Of a DNA stretch of 64,000 nucleotides, positions 36,952-46,653 are shown piece after piece. How positions within the stretch are numbered: position 1 is the first letter of the stretch; every line of letters begins with the position of its first letter. The translations under genes were made by a program, and so were the position numbers. The stretch is taken from positions 62,001-126,000 of the forward strand of contig CAZTNC010000011.1 of assembly GCA_964614915.1 (NCBI GenBank), written 5' to 3'. Under the pieces are notes generated by a model. That model did no database searches and was not told the DNA's origin. It saw only the letters and a list, made by a program, of their open reading frames with translations. Source of the stretch: WTFY01 sp964614915. Its GTDB lineage: Bacteria; Pseudomonadota; Gammaproteobacteria; UBA4575.

Positions 36952-38328
36952 ATGAATCATACAAGACGGAAATTTTTGGCAGCTACGGCCGCGGCAAGCG
37001 TCCTCCCGGTTGCCGGTTGCGTAAGTCCCTACGGCCACCGGGCCTCCTATACCACCCAGATTCTCGAGCCCCAGCACCAGAACACCGTGTTCCACTGGAC
37101 CGATCTGGCCCTGCAGTCGGTGCGCAACCAGAGAATCCTCACGCCTCGCGCTGCCTATTGCTACGGCCTGACGCTGGCTGCAGGATTTCTGGCCGCGAAC
37201 GGCATCGAGCAGATCTACGAAGAGCCTTTCGGAATCGGTGCGGGCCCGCGTGCAGCCAACGCCGAGGTGGCCTACGGAGTGGCCTTTTCGGTGGCGGCTG
37301 AGGAAGCCTTCCAGCAACCGTTCCTGTTTGACCGTGCAGCCTTCCTTAAGCGCTTTCCTGCCGGTGAAGCCAAGTCGCTGGGCGTGGAGTGGGGCCGACA
37401 GGTAGGGCGCCAGGTGCTGGATATGCGCACCGATGATGGCTCCGAACCCAGTGAAGTGAACTACTATCTTGGCCGCTATGAAAGACGGCATGACTCGTTG
37501 CGCTGGACCCCGACCGGCCCGTTTTACGGACTTCGGCCAGGCCCGGCGTTCGCATCGTTTGACCGTTGCCTGTACCCGGGGCACGGCCGCATCAAGCCCT
37601 GGACCATGACCAGCGGCTCGCAGTTCCGGGTCGAAGGTTTCTACGATCCCGCAAGCCCCGAGTTTGCCGAGGAATTCGACACCATCCGCCGCCTCGGGGG
37701 TGCCGACAGTACCATTCGCACCGCCGATGAATCCGAAATCGCGATTTTCTGGGAAGACGGTCCTTGGGGAATCACACCGCCCGGGCATTTCCTCTATATC
37801 GCCATGCAGCTGCTCCAGGACCGCGGGCTCAGCTTCATGGAACTCGCGCACGCCTTTGCCCTGATCGGCATGACGCAGTGCGATGCGTCCATCAACGCCT
37901 GGGACAACAAGTTCCACTACGACATCGTACGCCCGGAAAGCGCCATTCGCGTGCGTGCCCCGGCATTTCGTAACCCGGACCCGAGAGTTGCACTCGAACC
38001 CGGCTGGCTCAGCTACATTCCAACCCCCGAGTTCCCCGCCTACACGTCCGGGCATTCCACCTTCGGCGCTGCTGCAGCCGAGATGATTGCGCTGATCTAC
38101 GGGCGAGACGACATCGCATTTTCCGGGCGCTCACCCGACGAGGTGCTCTGGCCCCAGTTGAGGGGTGTCACCCGGCACTGGACCAGCCTGACCCAAGTGG
38201 CCGAGGAGAACGGCATCAGCCGGCTCTACGGCGGTGTTCACTGGTCAATTGACAACACCCAGGCGCTGGCGGCCGGGCGCGCGCTGGCCCGCCACGCATT
38301 CGAAACCACACTGCCGAAAAAAGTCTGA
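36952..38328 (+). CDS. vanadium-dependent haloperoxidase / PAP2-type lipoprotein with Tat signal
   Basis: A 458-residue exported protein. The N-terminus MNHTRRKFLAATAAA combines a twin-arginine motif with a lipobox (VAGC, Cys23), so it is likely folded before export and then lipidated. The vanadate/phosphate site is complete: KFHYDIVRP (Lys and Arg), SGHSTFG (acid-base His) and SRLYGGVHWSID (Arg and the vanadate-binding His). Such proteins are either halide-oxidising peroxidases or acid phosphatases; the length and signatures favour the former. The ATG at 36952 follows AGGGA; an ATG six codons earlier has no such site. The frameshifted porin follows after four bases. Confidence 0.82.
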   Translation: MNHTRRKFLAATAAASVLPVAGCVSPYGHRASYTTQILEPQHQNTVFHWTDLALQSVRNQRILTPRAAYCYGLTLAAGFLAANGIEQIYEEPFGIGAGPRAANAEVAYGVAFSVAAEEAFQQPFLFDRAAFLKRFPAGEAKSLGVEWGRQVGRQVLDMRTDDGSEPSEVNYYLGRYERRHDSLRWTPTGPFYGLRPGPAFASFDRCLYPGHGRIKPWTMTSGSQFRVEGFYDPASPEFAEEFDTIRRLGGADSTIRTADESEIAIFWEDGPWGITPPGHFLYIAMQLLQDRGLSFMELAHAFALIGMTQCDASINAWDNKFHYDIVRPESAIRVRAPAFRNPDPRVALEPGWLSYIPTPEFPAYTSGHSTFGAAAAEMIALIYGRDDIAFSGRSPDEVLWPQLRGVTRHWTSLTQVAEENGISRLYGGVHWSIDNTQALAAGRALARHAFETTLPKKV

Positions 38329-38332
38329 GCTC

Positions 38333-39351
38333 ATGACAGGGCGCAAGGCCGTACCGCTTCTGTGTTGCATACTGCTGTGGGTTGCAGTGGCCCCGTTGCA
38401 GGCGCAGGTCGTCTCCCTCAACTATGACCGGCTGTCCTCGCTTGAGGATCCGCTGGCCTTCGAGTTCGGTGACGTCACCTATGTGCTGAACGGGTTGGCC
38501 GATATCCCCTTGCTGCTGGACCTGGACGGTGGCGCCGACCGCATCGAGGCCATCGGCAACATCGAATTCGAGGCCAGCACGCAATTGTCTAACCGCTGGC
38601 TGGCTGCCGTGACCTACTTCGGCCAGTATGTCTCGGACTCTGCGGCGGAAACCTCCTCCGAAGAGGACTATACGGACAATCTCGCCTTGTCCGTGGGCAG
38701 CTACTGGGGCACGGTATTGCTAGGCAACGTGTCCGGCGTCGTGCGCGAGCAGACCCGGCGCCTGCGCGGCGCAGGTAACGCAGCGCTTGCCTTTGACGAT
38801 ACTCTGGGCCGGCTCGGCGACGATGGCGGGGGCTACCTCGTGCGCTTTGGTCCGTGGCTGTTCAGCAGCCTGATCGACGACGATGACAACGTGGACCTGG
38901 GTGCGACCTACCAGCGTCCCACGGGCACCCGCGACTACCGGCTGACCGCGCGCTACACCAACAGCACGTACACGACCGAGGATCGCTCGCGCACCTTCGA
39001 CTCCACCGCATACAGCGCCGTGGCCGAGGTGATCTTCGGCAGCACGCGCTGGGACATCGGCGCGGCTACGAACACCTCTCAAGCGACGGGCTGAAAGCCA
39101 ACCGTTGGTATAGCTCGGCAGGGGGCCGGATCAAGTTGGGGGTGCTGTCGCTCTCCCTGGAGGGCCACTACGGGCAGATCGGGAACGAGGATGAGGTCTC
39201 TGCGGCCTTTGGCATCCAGTACGATGTGGCCCGCGGACTATCTGTCAACCTCGGCCTGAATCACAGGGACGGGACCGCGGAGCGTGACGGCACGAGCATT
39301 ATCCGTGCCCGCGAAAACAAGGCCGCCCTTTCGATGCGCTACAGTTTCTAG
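38333..39351 (+). pseudogene. frameshifted porin-like outer-membrane protein
   Basis: The first part (to TGA at 39092-39094) has a signal peptide (PLLCCILLWVAVAPLQAQ) and strands typical of a Gram-negative porin (FEFGDVTYVLNG, GNIEFEASTQLSNRWLA). Around 39060 the coding sense moves to the -1 frame: there the frame reads GYEHLSSDGLKANRWYSS without interruption and continues to ALSMRYSF, whose final Phe is the classic outer-membrane end. One missing base near 39063-39066 explains the break. It may be a true decay event or a sequencing error. It is coupled to the haloperoxidase gene. Confidence 0.78.
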
Positions 39352-39446
39352 GACGAACGTCCATCCCCTTTCGGGATATGCCGGCGGGCGAAAATCCGCA
39401 CCTGCAGACCTCCCCAATTTGCGCCCGTGAGGCACCCCGCATGCGG

Positions 39447-39475
39447 TTGAGATTTTGATGTTCAAACCGTATACT
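39447..39475 (+). promoter_or_regulatory. promoter of the ATP synthase operon
   Basis: TTGAGA (39447-39452) and TATACT (39470-39475) are 17 bp apart, a strong sigma-70 match, 110 bp before atpI in the 233-bp gap after the porin gene. The rest of that gap shows no gene. Confidence 0.7.
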
Positions 39476-39584
39476 TCGCGCCTCTTTAAAAACATGCCAC
39501 AGGCCCATCAAAGGCGAGCGTTGGGGCTGTCGCACGAGGCAGCGCGAATGCCGCTGCAGACCGGCCCCGGACCCTATTGGAACA

Positions 39585-39980
39585 TTGGCTCGAAAACTGA
39601 ACGTACCCTTGCAGGTGAACCGCATACTCATCGCGCAGGTGGCGGTTACCTTTGGCGTGTCCGCCCTCCTGTTCGTACTGCGGCCTGAGATGGCCCTGTC
39701 GGCCTTGCTGGGGGGTCTGATCTGCGTGCTGCCCAATCTGTATTTTGCCCGCCAGCTGTTCCCGAGAAAACGCAGCCTGCAGATCAAGGGCCTGGTCTGG
39801 TCCGCCTTCGGTGCGGAATTCGTCAAGATGGTGCTCGCGATCCTGCTGTTTGCCGTGGTGTTCATCCACTATGAAGGTGTGCACCCCCTGGTCCTGCTGG
39901 CCACCTATTTCGTTGCGCATTCCTGCACCTGGGCGGTCCCGCTGCTGAAACCGGAGGCGGCCCCCCGGCCCGTTAGCTGA
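39585..39980 (+). CDS. atpI: ATP synthase protein I
   Basis: A 131-residue membrane protein with four hydrophobic helices, in the position and size of AtpI, which assists assembly of the c ring and is not part of the finished enzyme. Family features are the basic N-terminus, LLGGLICVLPNLYFARQLF and GAEFVKMVLAILLFAVVF. The start appears to be TTG at 39585, with no in-frame ATG before the first helix. atpB begins three bases after its stop. Confidence 0.88.
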   Translation: MARKLNVPLQVNRILIAQVAVTFGVSALLFVLRPEMALSALLGGLICVLPNLYFARQLFPRKRSLQIKGLVWSAFGAEFVKMVLAILLFAVVFIHYEGVHPLVLLATYFVAHSCTWAVPLLKPEAAPRPVS

Positions 39981-39983
39981 CGC

Positions 39984-40847
39984 ATGGCAGGCACCGTCAC
40001 ATCGTCGCAGTACATCCAGCATCACCTGACGAACTGGACTTACGGGCGACATCCCGACGGACACTGGGGCTTTGCCCACAGTGCCGAGGAGGTGGCGAAC
40101 ATGGGCTTCTGGTCGATCCATGTCGACAGCCTGCTGTGGTCGTTCTCACTCGGTGCGCTGTTCCTCTACGTGTTCCACCGTGCCGCACGTTCCATGACGG
40201 CCGAGGTGCCCGGCGGACTGCAGAACTTTGTCGAGTGGGTGGTGGACTTCATCAACGACAACGTGCGCGGCTCGTTCAGCGCGAAAAACGACCTGATTGC
40301 ACCGCTGGCCCTGACGGTCTTCATCTGGGTGCTACTGATGAACCTGATGGACTTGGTGCCGGTGGACTGGATTCCCTGGCTGGCCGGACAGTTCGGCCAT
40401 TTCGCACTGGGCATGGACCCGCACCACGTGTATTTCAAGATCGTGCCGACCACGGACCTGAACATCACGGCCGGACTGGCCGTGGCCGTGTTCGCGCTGA
40501 TGATCTATTACAGCATCAAGATCAAGGGCCTCGGCGGCTTTCTGGGCGAGCTTTCGTTCCAGCCGTTCGGCAAGTGGGGGTTGCCTGCGAACCTCTTGCT
40601 GGAAGGCATTTCGCTGATCTCGAAACCGGTGTCGCTGGCGCTTCGCCTGTTCGGCAACCTGTACGCGGGCGAGATGATCTTCATCCTGATCGCGCTGCTG
40701 TACAGCGGCGGGATCGTCTGGGGCACCCTGGGCGGATTCCTGCAGCTGGGCTGGGCCATCTTCCATATTCTGATCATTTTGCTGCAGGCCTTTATTTTCA
40801 TGGTGCTGACGATCGTGTATCTCGACATGGCCCATCAGCACCACTAG
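39984..40847 (+). CDS. atpB: ATP synthase Fo subunit a
   Basis: The 287-residue stator subunit that carries the two proton half-channels. The essential arginine is in SLALRLFGNLYAGEM, and the last helices IIWGTLGGFLQLGWAIF-type and LQAFIFMVLTIVYLDMA are characteristic. Its long N-terminal part before the first helix resembles other gammaproteobacterial forms. It is followed by atpE after 51 bp, which contains a strong AGGAGAA site for the highly expressed c subunit. Confidence 0.97.
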   Translation: MAGTVTSSQYIQHHLTNWTYGRHPDGHWGFAHSAEEVANMGFWSIHVDSLLWSFSLGALFLYVFHRAARSMTAEVPGGLQNFVEWVVDFINDNVRGSFSAKNDLIAPLALTVFIWVLLMNLMDLVPVDWIPWLAGQFGHFALGMDPHHVYFKIVPTTDLNITAGLAVAVFALMIYYSIKIKGLGGFLGELSFQPFGKWGLPANLLLEGISLISKPVSLALRLFGNLYAGEMIFILIALLYSGGIVWGTLGGFLQLGWAIFHILIILLQAFIFMVLTIVYLDMAHQHH

Positions 40848-40898
40848 CGACACACTTTGTAACCTCATTTTCATGCAACTGGTAACAGGAGAATAACG

Positions 40899-41132
40899 AT
40901 GGAACTATCACAAGCCGTACTGTACATAGCGGGCGCACTCATGCTCGGCATCGGTGCCGCCGGTGCCGCCGTGGGCATCGGGGTGCTGGGCGGGCGTTTT
41001 CTTGAGGGCGCCGCACGACAGCCCGAGTTGATCCCCATGCTGAGGACGCAGTTCTTCATCGTCATGGGCCTGGTGGACGCGCTGCCTGTCATCGCCATTG
41101 CCATCGGCCTGTACGTGCTGTTTGCCGTCTAG
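40899..41132 (+). CDS. atpE: ATP synthase Fo subunit c
   Basis: A 77-residue helical hairpin that forms the rotor ring. The polar loop is ARQPELIPMLR and the proton-carrying acid is Asp60 in MGLVDALPVI. The sodium-binding pattern of Na+ enzymes is absent, so the enzyme should use protons. The gene is preceded by the strongest ribosome-binding site of the operon (AGGAGAA), in keeping with the many copies of c needed per complex. Confidence 0.98.
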   Translation: MELSQAVLYIAGALMLGIGAAGAAVGIGVLGGRFLEGAARQPELIPMLRTQFFIVMGLVDALPVIAIAIGLYVLFAV

Positions 41133-41173
41133 CGCACAACAATTTCCTGTCAACCACCCAGTAGAGTCCAGAC

Positions 41174-41644
41174 ATGAACATCGGTCTAACATTATTCGGT
41201 CAAACCCTCGCATTTATCATTTTTGTCCTGTTCTGCATGAAGTACGTGTGGCCGCCGATCATGACCGCACTCGATGACCGCAAGAAGAAAATTGCCGACG
41301 GCTTGGCCGAGGCGGAACGCGGGTTCAAACAGCAGGAGCTGGCCGAGCGCGATGCCGAGCACAAGATCTCCGAGGCCAAGCAGCAGGCGGCCGATATCCT
41401 GAACCAGGCGCAAAAGCGCGCCAACGAGATCGTCGAGAACGCCAAGTCCGATGCCACGGAAGAAGGCAACCGCATCAAGGAAGCCGCGCACGCCGAGGTG
41501 GAAAAGGAAGTTCACCGGGCGACCGAGGAACTCAGGACGCGGGTCTCGGTAATCGCCGTGGCCGGCGCTGAACGCATCCTGAAAAAAGAAATTGATGCCG
41601 GCGCACATCAGGACATGCTGGAGGAGCTGGCGACCCAGATCTAG
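41174..41644 (+). CDS. atpF: ATP synthase Fo subunit b
   Basis: A 156-residue peripheral stalk subunit (exactly the E. coli length): one N-terminal membrane helix (LTLFGQTLAFIIFVLFCMKYVWPP) and a long charged coiled coil that reaches up to F1. The motif KYVWPPIMTALDDRKKKIADGL is highly conserved. It ends 25 bp before atpH. Confidence 0.97.
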   Translation: MNIGLTLFGQTLAFIIFVLFCMKYVWPPIMTALDDRKKKIADGLAEAERGFKQQELAERDAEHKISEAKQQAADILNQAQKRANEIVENAKSDATEEGNRIKEAAHAEVEKEVHRATEELRTRVSVIAVAGAERILKKEIDAGAHQDMLEELATQI

Positions 41645-41669
41645 GCCACGAAATTCATTTCCAAGACCG

Positions 41670-42206
41670 ATGTCAGACCTCACCACTGCCGCAAGACCCT
41701 ATGCCCGTGCCGCCTTCGATGCGGCCTGTGCCCACCAGGAACAGGAGTCCTGGAGCGAGATGCTGGCATTCATGGTGGCGGTCGCCTGCGACCCGACCAT
41801 GCGCGCCGTGCTGGACAGCCCGGCGCTGTCCAGGCAACAGGCAGCAGAGTTGATGATTTCGGTATGCGAGGAGCAGCTCAACGAGCGCGCCTGCAATTTC
41901 ATCCGCCTGCTGGCCGAGAATGACCGCATCCGCCTGCTGCCGGATATCGAGATCCTGTTCCGGCGTTACCGGGCCGAGGCCGAAGGCACGGTCAATGCCG
42001 AGGTGGTCTCGGCGAGCGAGGTCGATGAGGCGCAGCTGACACACATCACCCAGGCTCTCAGGCAACGTCTCGGCAAAGAGGTGCAGCTGGTCTCGCGGAC
42101 CGACCCGGCGCTGATCGGCGGTGCCGTCATCCGCGCGGGGGACCTGGTCATCGACGGATCCGTTCGCGGACGCCTCGACAAGCTTTCAACGGCCCTGGCG
42201 CACTGA
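41670..42206 (+). CDS. atpH: ATP synthase F1 subunit delta
   Basis: A 178-residue protein linking the b dimer to the top of F1. The start MSDLTTAARPYARAAFDAA and the C-terminal IDGSVRGRLDKLSTAL are family marks. An earlier in-frame ATG within atpF would only add a non-conserved tail, so 41670 is chosen. Confidence 0.96.
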   Translation: MSDLTTAARPYARAAFDAACAHQEQESWSEMLAFMVAVACDPTMRAVLDSPALSRQQAAELMISVCEEQLNERACNFIRLLAENDRIRLLPDIEILFRRYRAEAEGTVNAEVVSASEVDEAQLTHITQALRQRLGKEVQLVSRTDPALIGGAVIRAGDLVIDGSVRGRLDKLSTALAH

Positions 42207-42240
42207 GTACACGCACCGGAGCCAACAAGAGGATTCGAAC

Positions 42241-43782
42241 ATGCAACTGAACCCAACTGAAATCAGTGAACTGATCCAAAAACGCATCGAGAATTTCGAA
42301 GTGGTCGCGCAGGCCCGCACGGAGGGCACCGTGGTGGGCGTCACCGACGGCATCGTGCGCATCCACGGGCTGGCCGATGTCATGGCAGGAGAGATGCTGG
42401 AGTTTCCGCAGAACACCTTTGGCATGGCGCTGAACCTGGAGCGCGACTCGGTGGGCGCGGTGGTCCTCGGCGAGTACAAGCATATTACCGAGGGCGACAA
42501 GGTGTCCTGTACGGGAAGAATCCTGGAAGTGCCGGTCGGCCCCGAGCTGCTCGGCCGGGTGGTGGATTCGCTCGGCAACGGCATCGACGGCAAGGGCCCG
42601 GCAGAGTGTGCGGAATCTTCGCCGATCGAGAAGATCGCCCCCGGCGTGATCGAGCGCCAGTCGGTAAGCGAACCGGTGCAGACGGGACTGAAGTCCATCG
42701 ACTCCATGGTGCCGATCGGACGTGGCCAGCGGGAGCTGATCATCGGCGACCGCCAGACCGGCAAGACGGCCCTGGCCATCGACACCATCATCAACCAGAA
42801 GGGTACCGGCATCAAGTGTATCTACGTGGCGATCGGGCAGAAGAACTCCTCGATTGCCAACGTGGTGCGCAAGCTCGAGGAGCACGGCGCGATGGAGCAT
42901 ACCATCGTCGTCGCAGCCAGCGCCTCGGAGTCGGCGGCCATGCAGTACATCGCACCCTATTCAGGCTGTGCCATGGGCGAGTACTTCCGCGACCGCGGCG
43001 AGGATGCCCTGATCATTTACGACGACCTGACCAAGCAGGCCTGGGCCTATCGCCAGGTCTCGCTGTTGCTGCGCCGCCCGCCGGGCCGCGAAGCCTATCC
43101 GGGCGATGTGTTCTACCTGCATTCGCGCCTGCTCGAGCGCGCATCACGGGTCAATGCCGCATACGTGGAAGAGTTTACCGACGGTGAGGTGAGCGGGAGT
43201 ACCGGCTCACTGACCGCACTGCCGATCATCGAGACGCAGGCCGGCGACGTGTCGGCCTTCGTGCCCACCAACGTCATCTCGATCACCGATGGCCAGATCT
43301 TTCTGGAAAGCGACCTGTTCAACTCGGGATTTCGCCCGGCCATCAATGCCGGCCTGTCGGTTTCGCGGGTCGGAGGTGCGGCGCAGACCCCGGTGATCAA
43401 GAAGCTCGGCGGCGGCGTGCGCCTGGCGCTGGCCCAGTACCGCGAGCTGGCCGCGTTTTCACAGTTCGCATCCGACCTCGATGAGCAGACCCGCAAGCAG
43501 CTTGAGCGCGGTGAACGGGTCATGGAGCTGATGAAGCAGCCCCAGTACACGCCCCTGACGGTGGCGGACATGGCGGTCTCGCTGTTCGCGGTGGACCGCG
43601 GCTACGTGGATGATGTCGAAGTCGGCAAGGTCGTGTCTTTCGAGAAGGCCATGCATGACTTCATGCGCTCGCAGCACGCGGAGCTGCTGGAACAGATCAA
43701 CCGCAGTGGTGCCTATGACGACGAGATCGAGGCGGGGCTGGCCCGCGCGGTCGAGGACTTCAAGGCCAAGGGCAGCTGGTAG
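42241..43782 (+). CDS. atpA: ATP synthase F1 subunit alpha
   Basis: A 513-residue non-catalytic nucleotide-binding subunit (E. coli 513). The P-loop is GDRQTGKTALAIDT, and PGREAYPGDVFYLHSRLLERA and the start MQLNPTEISELIQKRI are near-invariant. The arginine finger lies in SVSRVGGAAQ. An AGAGGA site sits before the ATG. It is followed by atpG after 12 bp. Confidence 0.98.
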   Translation: MQLNPTEISELIQKRIENFEVVAQARTEGTVVGVTDGIVRIHGLADVMAGEMLEFPQNTFGMALNLERDSVGAVVLGEYKHITEGDKVSCTGRILEVPVGPELLGRVVDSLGNGIDGKGPAECAESSPIEKIAPGVIERQSVSEPVQTGLKSIDSMVPIGRGQRELIIGDRQTGKTALAIDTIINQKGTGIKCIYVAIGQKNSSIANVVRKLEEHGAMEHTIVVAASASESAAMQYIAPYSGCAMGEYFRDRGEDALIIYDDLTKQAWAYRQVSLLLRRPPGREAYPGDVFYLHSRLLERASRVNAAYVEEFTDGEVSGSTGSLTALPIIETQAGDVSAFVPTNVISITDGQIFLESDLFNSGFRPAINAGLSVSRVGGAAQTPVIKKLGGGVRLALAQYRELAAFSQFASDLDEQTRKQLERGERVMELMKQPQYTPLTVADMAVSLFAVDRGYVDDVEVGKVVSFEKAMHDFMRSQHAELLEQINRSGAYDDEIEAGLARAVEDFKAKGSW

Positions 43783-43794
43783 GACATCACGGCC

Positions 43795-44658
43795 ATGGCG
43801 GGCGAGAAAGAAATACGCACGCAGATTGCGAGCATCAAGAATACGCAAAAGATTACCAAGGCCATGGAAATGGTCGCGGCCAGCAAGATGCGCAAGGCCC
43901 AGGACCGCATGAATGCCACGCGTCCCTACTCGCAGAAAATGCTTAACGTGATCGGCCACCTCGCCAACGCCCACGTGGAATACCACCACCCGTTTCTCAT
44001 CGAGCATGCGGAGGTCAAGCGCGTCGGCTTCATCATCATCTCGACTGACCGCGGCCTGTGCGGCGGGCTCAACATCAATGCCTTCAAAACCGCCCTGAAA
44101 GCCATGCAGGACTGGCAACAGCAGGGGGTGGGCATCGATTTGTGCCTGATCGGCGCCAAGGGCACGGCGTTCTTCAAGCGCTTTTCGGGCAACATCATCT
44201 CGCAGGTCAGCCATCTCGGGGATACGGTGCACATCGGTGAGTTGATCGGCACGATCAAGACCATGCTGGATGCCTACACCGAGGGCTCGATTGACCGCCT
44301 GTTCCTGGTCGAGAACGAATTTGTCAACACCATGACGCAGCGCCCGAAGGTCAGCACCCTGCTGCCCCTGGTAGCGGAGGACAACGAGGAACTCAAGCAT
44401 CACTGGGACTATATCTACGAGCCGGATGCCAAGGTGGTGCTGGATGAGTTGTTGCGCAGGTACATCGAGTCGATCGTCTACCAGAGCGTGGTCGAGAATG
44501 TCGCCTGCGAGATGGCAGCGCGCATGATCGCCATGAAAAGTGCGTCGGACAATGCAGGTGAGTTGATTGCCGACTTGCAGCTGGCGTACAACAAGGCGCG
44601 CCAGGCGGCCATTACCCAGGAAATATCGGAGATCGTTGGCGGCGCTGCAGCTGTCTGA
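43795..44658 (+). CDS. atpG: ATP synthase F1 subunit gamma
   Basis: The 287-residue central shaft, made of long N- and C-terminal helices that pair as a coiled coil inside the alpha-beta hexamer, plus a Rossmann-like middle domain (STDRGLCGGLNIN). The start MAGEKEIRTQIASIKNTQKI and the end NKARQAAITQEISEIVGGAAA are standard. Confidence 0.98.
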   Translation: MAGEKEIRTQIASIKNTQKITKAMEMVAASKMRKAQDRMNATRPYSQKMLNVIGHLANAHVEYHHPFLIEHAEVKRVGFIIISTDRGLCGGLNINAFKTALKAMQDWQQQGVGIDLCLIGAKGTAFFKRFSGNIISQVSHLGDTVHIGELIGTIKTMLDAYTEGSIDRLFLVENEFVNTMTQRPKVSTLLPLVAEDNEELKHHWDYIYEPDAKVVLDELLRRYIESIVYQSVVENVACEMAARMIAMKSASDNAGELIADLQLAYNKARQAAITQEISEIVGGAAAV

Positions 44659-44698
44659 TTGCAGCGACACACAACTACAAGCGAAAGAGGAAATACTC

Positions 44699-46075
44699 AT
44701 GAGTACGGGTCAAATTGTTGAAATCATCGGTGCGGTCGTGGACGTGGAGTTTGCACGCGAGGAAGTGCCGAACGTATACGATGCCCTGGTGGTCGACGAC
44801 CAGGACCTCACCCTGGAGGTCCAGCAGCAACTCGGCGGCGGCATCGCCCGCACGATTGCCATGGGTGCCTCGGACGGGCTCAAGCGCGGTCTCGGCGTAA
44901 CCAACACCAAAGCCCCGATTTCCGTGCCGGTCGGACCCAAGACGCTCGGCCGAGTCATGAACGTGCTCGGCGACCCGGTGGACAATGCCGGGGAAATCGG
45001 CGCCGACTCCACGATGCCGATTCACCGTGCCCCGCCGAAATTCGAGGAGCAGGCCGGCGGCAACGAATTGCTGGAGACAGGCATCAAGGTCATCGACCTG
45101 CTGTGTCCGTTTGCCAAGGGCGGCAAGATTGGCCTGTTCGGCGGTGCCGGCTGCGGCAAGACCGTCGCCATGATGGAACTGATCAACAACATCGCGAAAA
45201 AACACTCGGGACTGTCAGTGTTCGCAGGGGTCGGCGAGCGTACCCGCGAAGGCAACGACTTCTACTACGAAATGAAGGAAGCGGGGGTGCTGGACAAGGT
45301 GGCCATGGTCTACGGACAGATGAACGAGCCGCCGGGTAACCGCCTGCGGGTCGGCCTGACGGGCCTGACGATGGCGGAGTATTTCCGTGACGAGGGCCGC
45401 GACGTGCTGATGTTCATCGACAACATCTATCGATACACCCTGGCGGGCACCGAGGTATCCGCCCTGCTGGGCCGCATGCCGTCTGCGGTGGGCTACCAGC
45501 CCACCCTGGCCGAGGAAATGGGTGCCCTGCAAGAGCGCATCACCTCGACCAGCAGCGGCTCCATCACCTCGATCCAGGCGGTCTATGTGCCGGCGGACGA
45601 CCTGACCGACCCGTCGCCCGCGACCACGTTCGCACACCTCGACGCCACGGTGGTTTTGTCGCGCCAGGTGGCTGAGCTTGGCATTTACCCGGCGGTGGAT
45701 CCGCTGGACTCCACCAGCCGCCAGCTGGACCCGCTGGTCATCGGGCAGGAACACTACGATACGGCGCGTGCGGTGCAAAACACCCTGCAGCGCTACAAGG
45801 AACTCAAGGACATCATTGCTATTCTGGGTATGGACGAGCTGTCCGAGGAGGACAAGCTGGTGGTAGCCCGTGCACGCAAGGTACAGCGCTTTCTGTCGCA
45901 ACCGTTCTCGGTGGCCGAGGTGTTCACCGGCTCCCCGGGCAAGATCGTGTCGCTGCCGGATACGATTGCCGGGTTCAAGGCGATTGTCGAGGGCGAGTAT
46001 GACCACCTGCCGGAGCAGGCATTCTACATGCAGGGCGGCATCGAGGATGTCATCCAGAAGGCCGAGGAACTGTAG
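44699..46075 (+). CDS. atpD: ATP synthase F1 subunit beta
   Basis: The catalytic subunit, 458 residues (E. coli 460). The P-loop is GGAGCGKTVAMMELI, where the usual valine is replaced by cysteine, a common tolerated change; the catalytic glutamate is in GVGERTREGND and the adenine-pocket tyrosine in ALVVDDQDL/YVPADDLTDPSP context. The ATG at 44699 follows an AGAGGA site. It is 40 bp after atpG and six before atpC. Confidence 0.98.
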   Translation: MSTGQIVEIIGAVVDVEFAREEVPNVYDALVVDDQDLTLEVQQQLGGGIARTIAMGASDGLKRGLGVTNTKAPISVPVGPKTLGRVMNVLGDPVDNAGEIGADSTMPIHRAPPKFEEQAGGNELLETGIKVIDLLCPFAKGGKIGLFGGAGCGKTVAMMELINNIAKKHSGLSVFAGVGERTREGNDFYYEMKEAGVLDKVAMVYGQMNEPPGNRLRVGLTGLTMAEYFRDEGRDVLMFIDNIYRYTLAGTEVSALLGRMPSAVGYQPTLAEEMGALQERITSTSSGSITSIQAVYVPADDLTDPSPATTFAHLDATVVLSRQVAELGIYPAVDPLDSTSRQLDPLVIGQEHYDTARAVQNTLQRYKELKDIIAILGMDELSEEDKLVVARARKVQRFLSQPFSVAEVFTGSPGKIVSLPDTIAGFKAIVEGEYDHLPEQAFYMQGGIEDVIQKAEEL

Positions 46076-46081
46076 GCCGGC

Positions 46082-46504
46082 ATGGCGATGACGCTGCATC
46101 TGGATGTGGTGAGCGCTGAAAAGGCGCTTTTCTCCGGCACCGTGTCGGCGGTGTTTGCCCCGGCCCGGATGGGCGATGTCGGCATCTACCCGCGCCACAC
46201 CCCCCTGGTGACCAGCCTGCGCCCTGGTGAGCTGAAGATCGAGGTGGAAGGCAAGGAAGACCAGTACCTGTATGTTTCCGGAGGCATCCTCGAGGTGCAG
46301 CCGCACGTGGTTACCGTGCTCTCGGATACCGCCATACGCGCGGAGGACCTGGATGAAGCCAAGGCCATGGAGGCCAAGCAGCGGGCCGAAGATGCGCTGC
46401 GTGATCAAAAAGGCGATCTGGATGCCGCCAAGGCACAGGCAGAACTGGCGCGTGCCGCCGAGCAGTTGCGCATGATCGAGCGCATGCGCAAGATGCGAAA
46501 ATAG
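46082..46504 (+). CDS. atpC: ATP synthase F1 subunit epsilon
   Basis: A 140-residue subunit with an N-terminal beta barrel (LHLDVVSAEKALFSG, VGIYPRHTPLVTSLRPGEL) and a C-terminal two-helix domain that can extend to inhibit ATP hydrolysis. The start could be the ATG at 46082 or the one two codons later. It is the last atp gene; glmU begins 149 bp downstream, and that gap shows no clear terminator hairpin. Confidence 0.96.
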   Translation: MAMTLHLDVVSAEKALFSGTVSAVFAPARMGDVGIYPRHTPLVTSLRPGELKIEVEGKEDQYLYVSGGILEVQPHVVTVLSDTAIRAEDLDEAKAMEAKQRAEDALRDQKGDLDAAKAQAELARAAEQLRMIERMRKMRK

Positions 46505-46653
46505 GGTACGCCCCAAGGCCTGTCGGGCCCCTTCTACGTTGCCCGCGAAACCTGTCCCGGCATTTGATTATTTGCCGCGGGTTTGCAATGGTTCAGGGTT
46601 AAGGCACCGGGCCTTCACCAGTTAGGACAGGTATTCACGGTCAAGAAGCGCTC

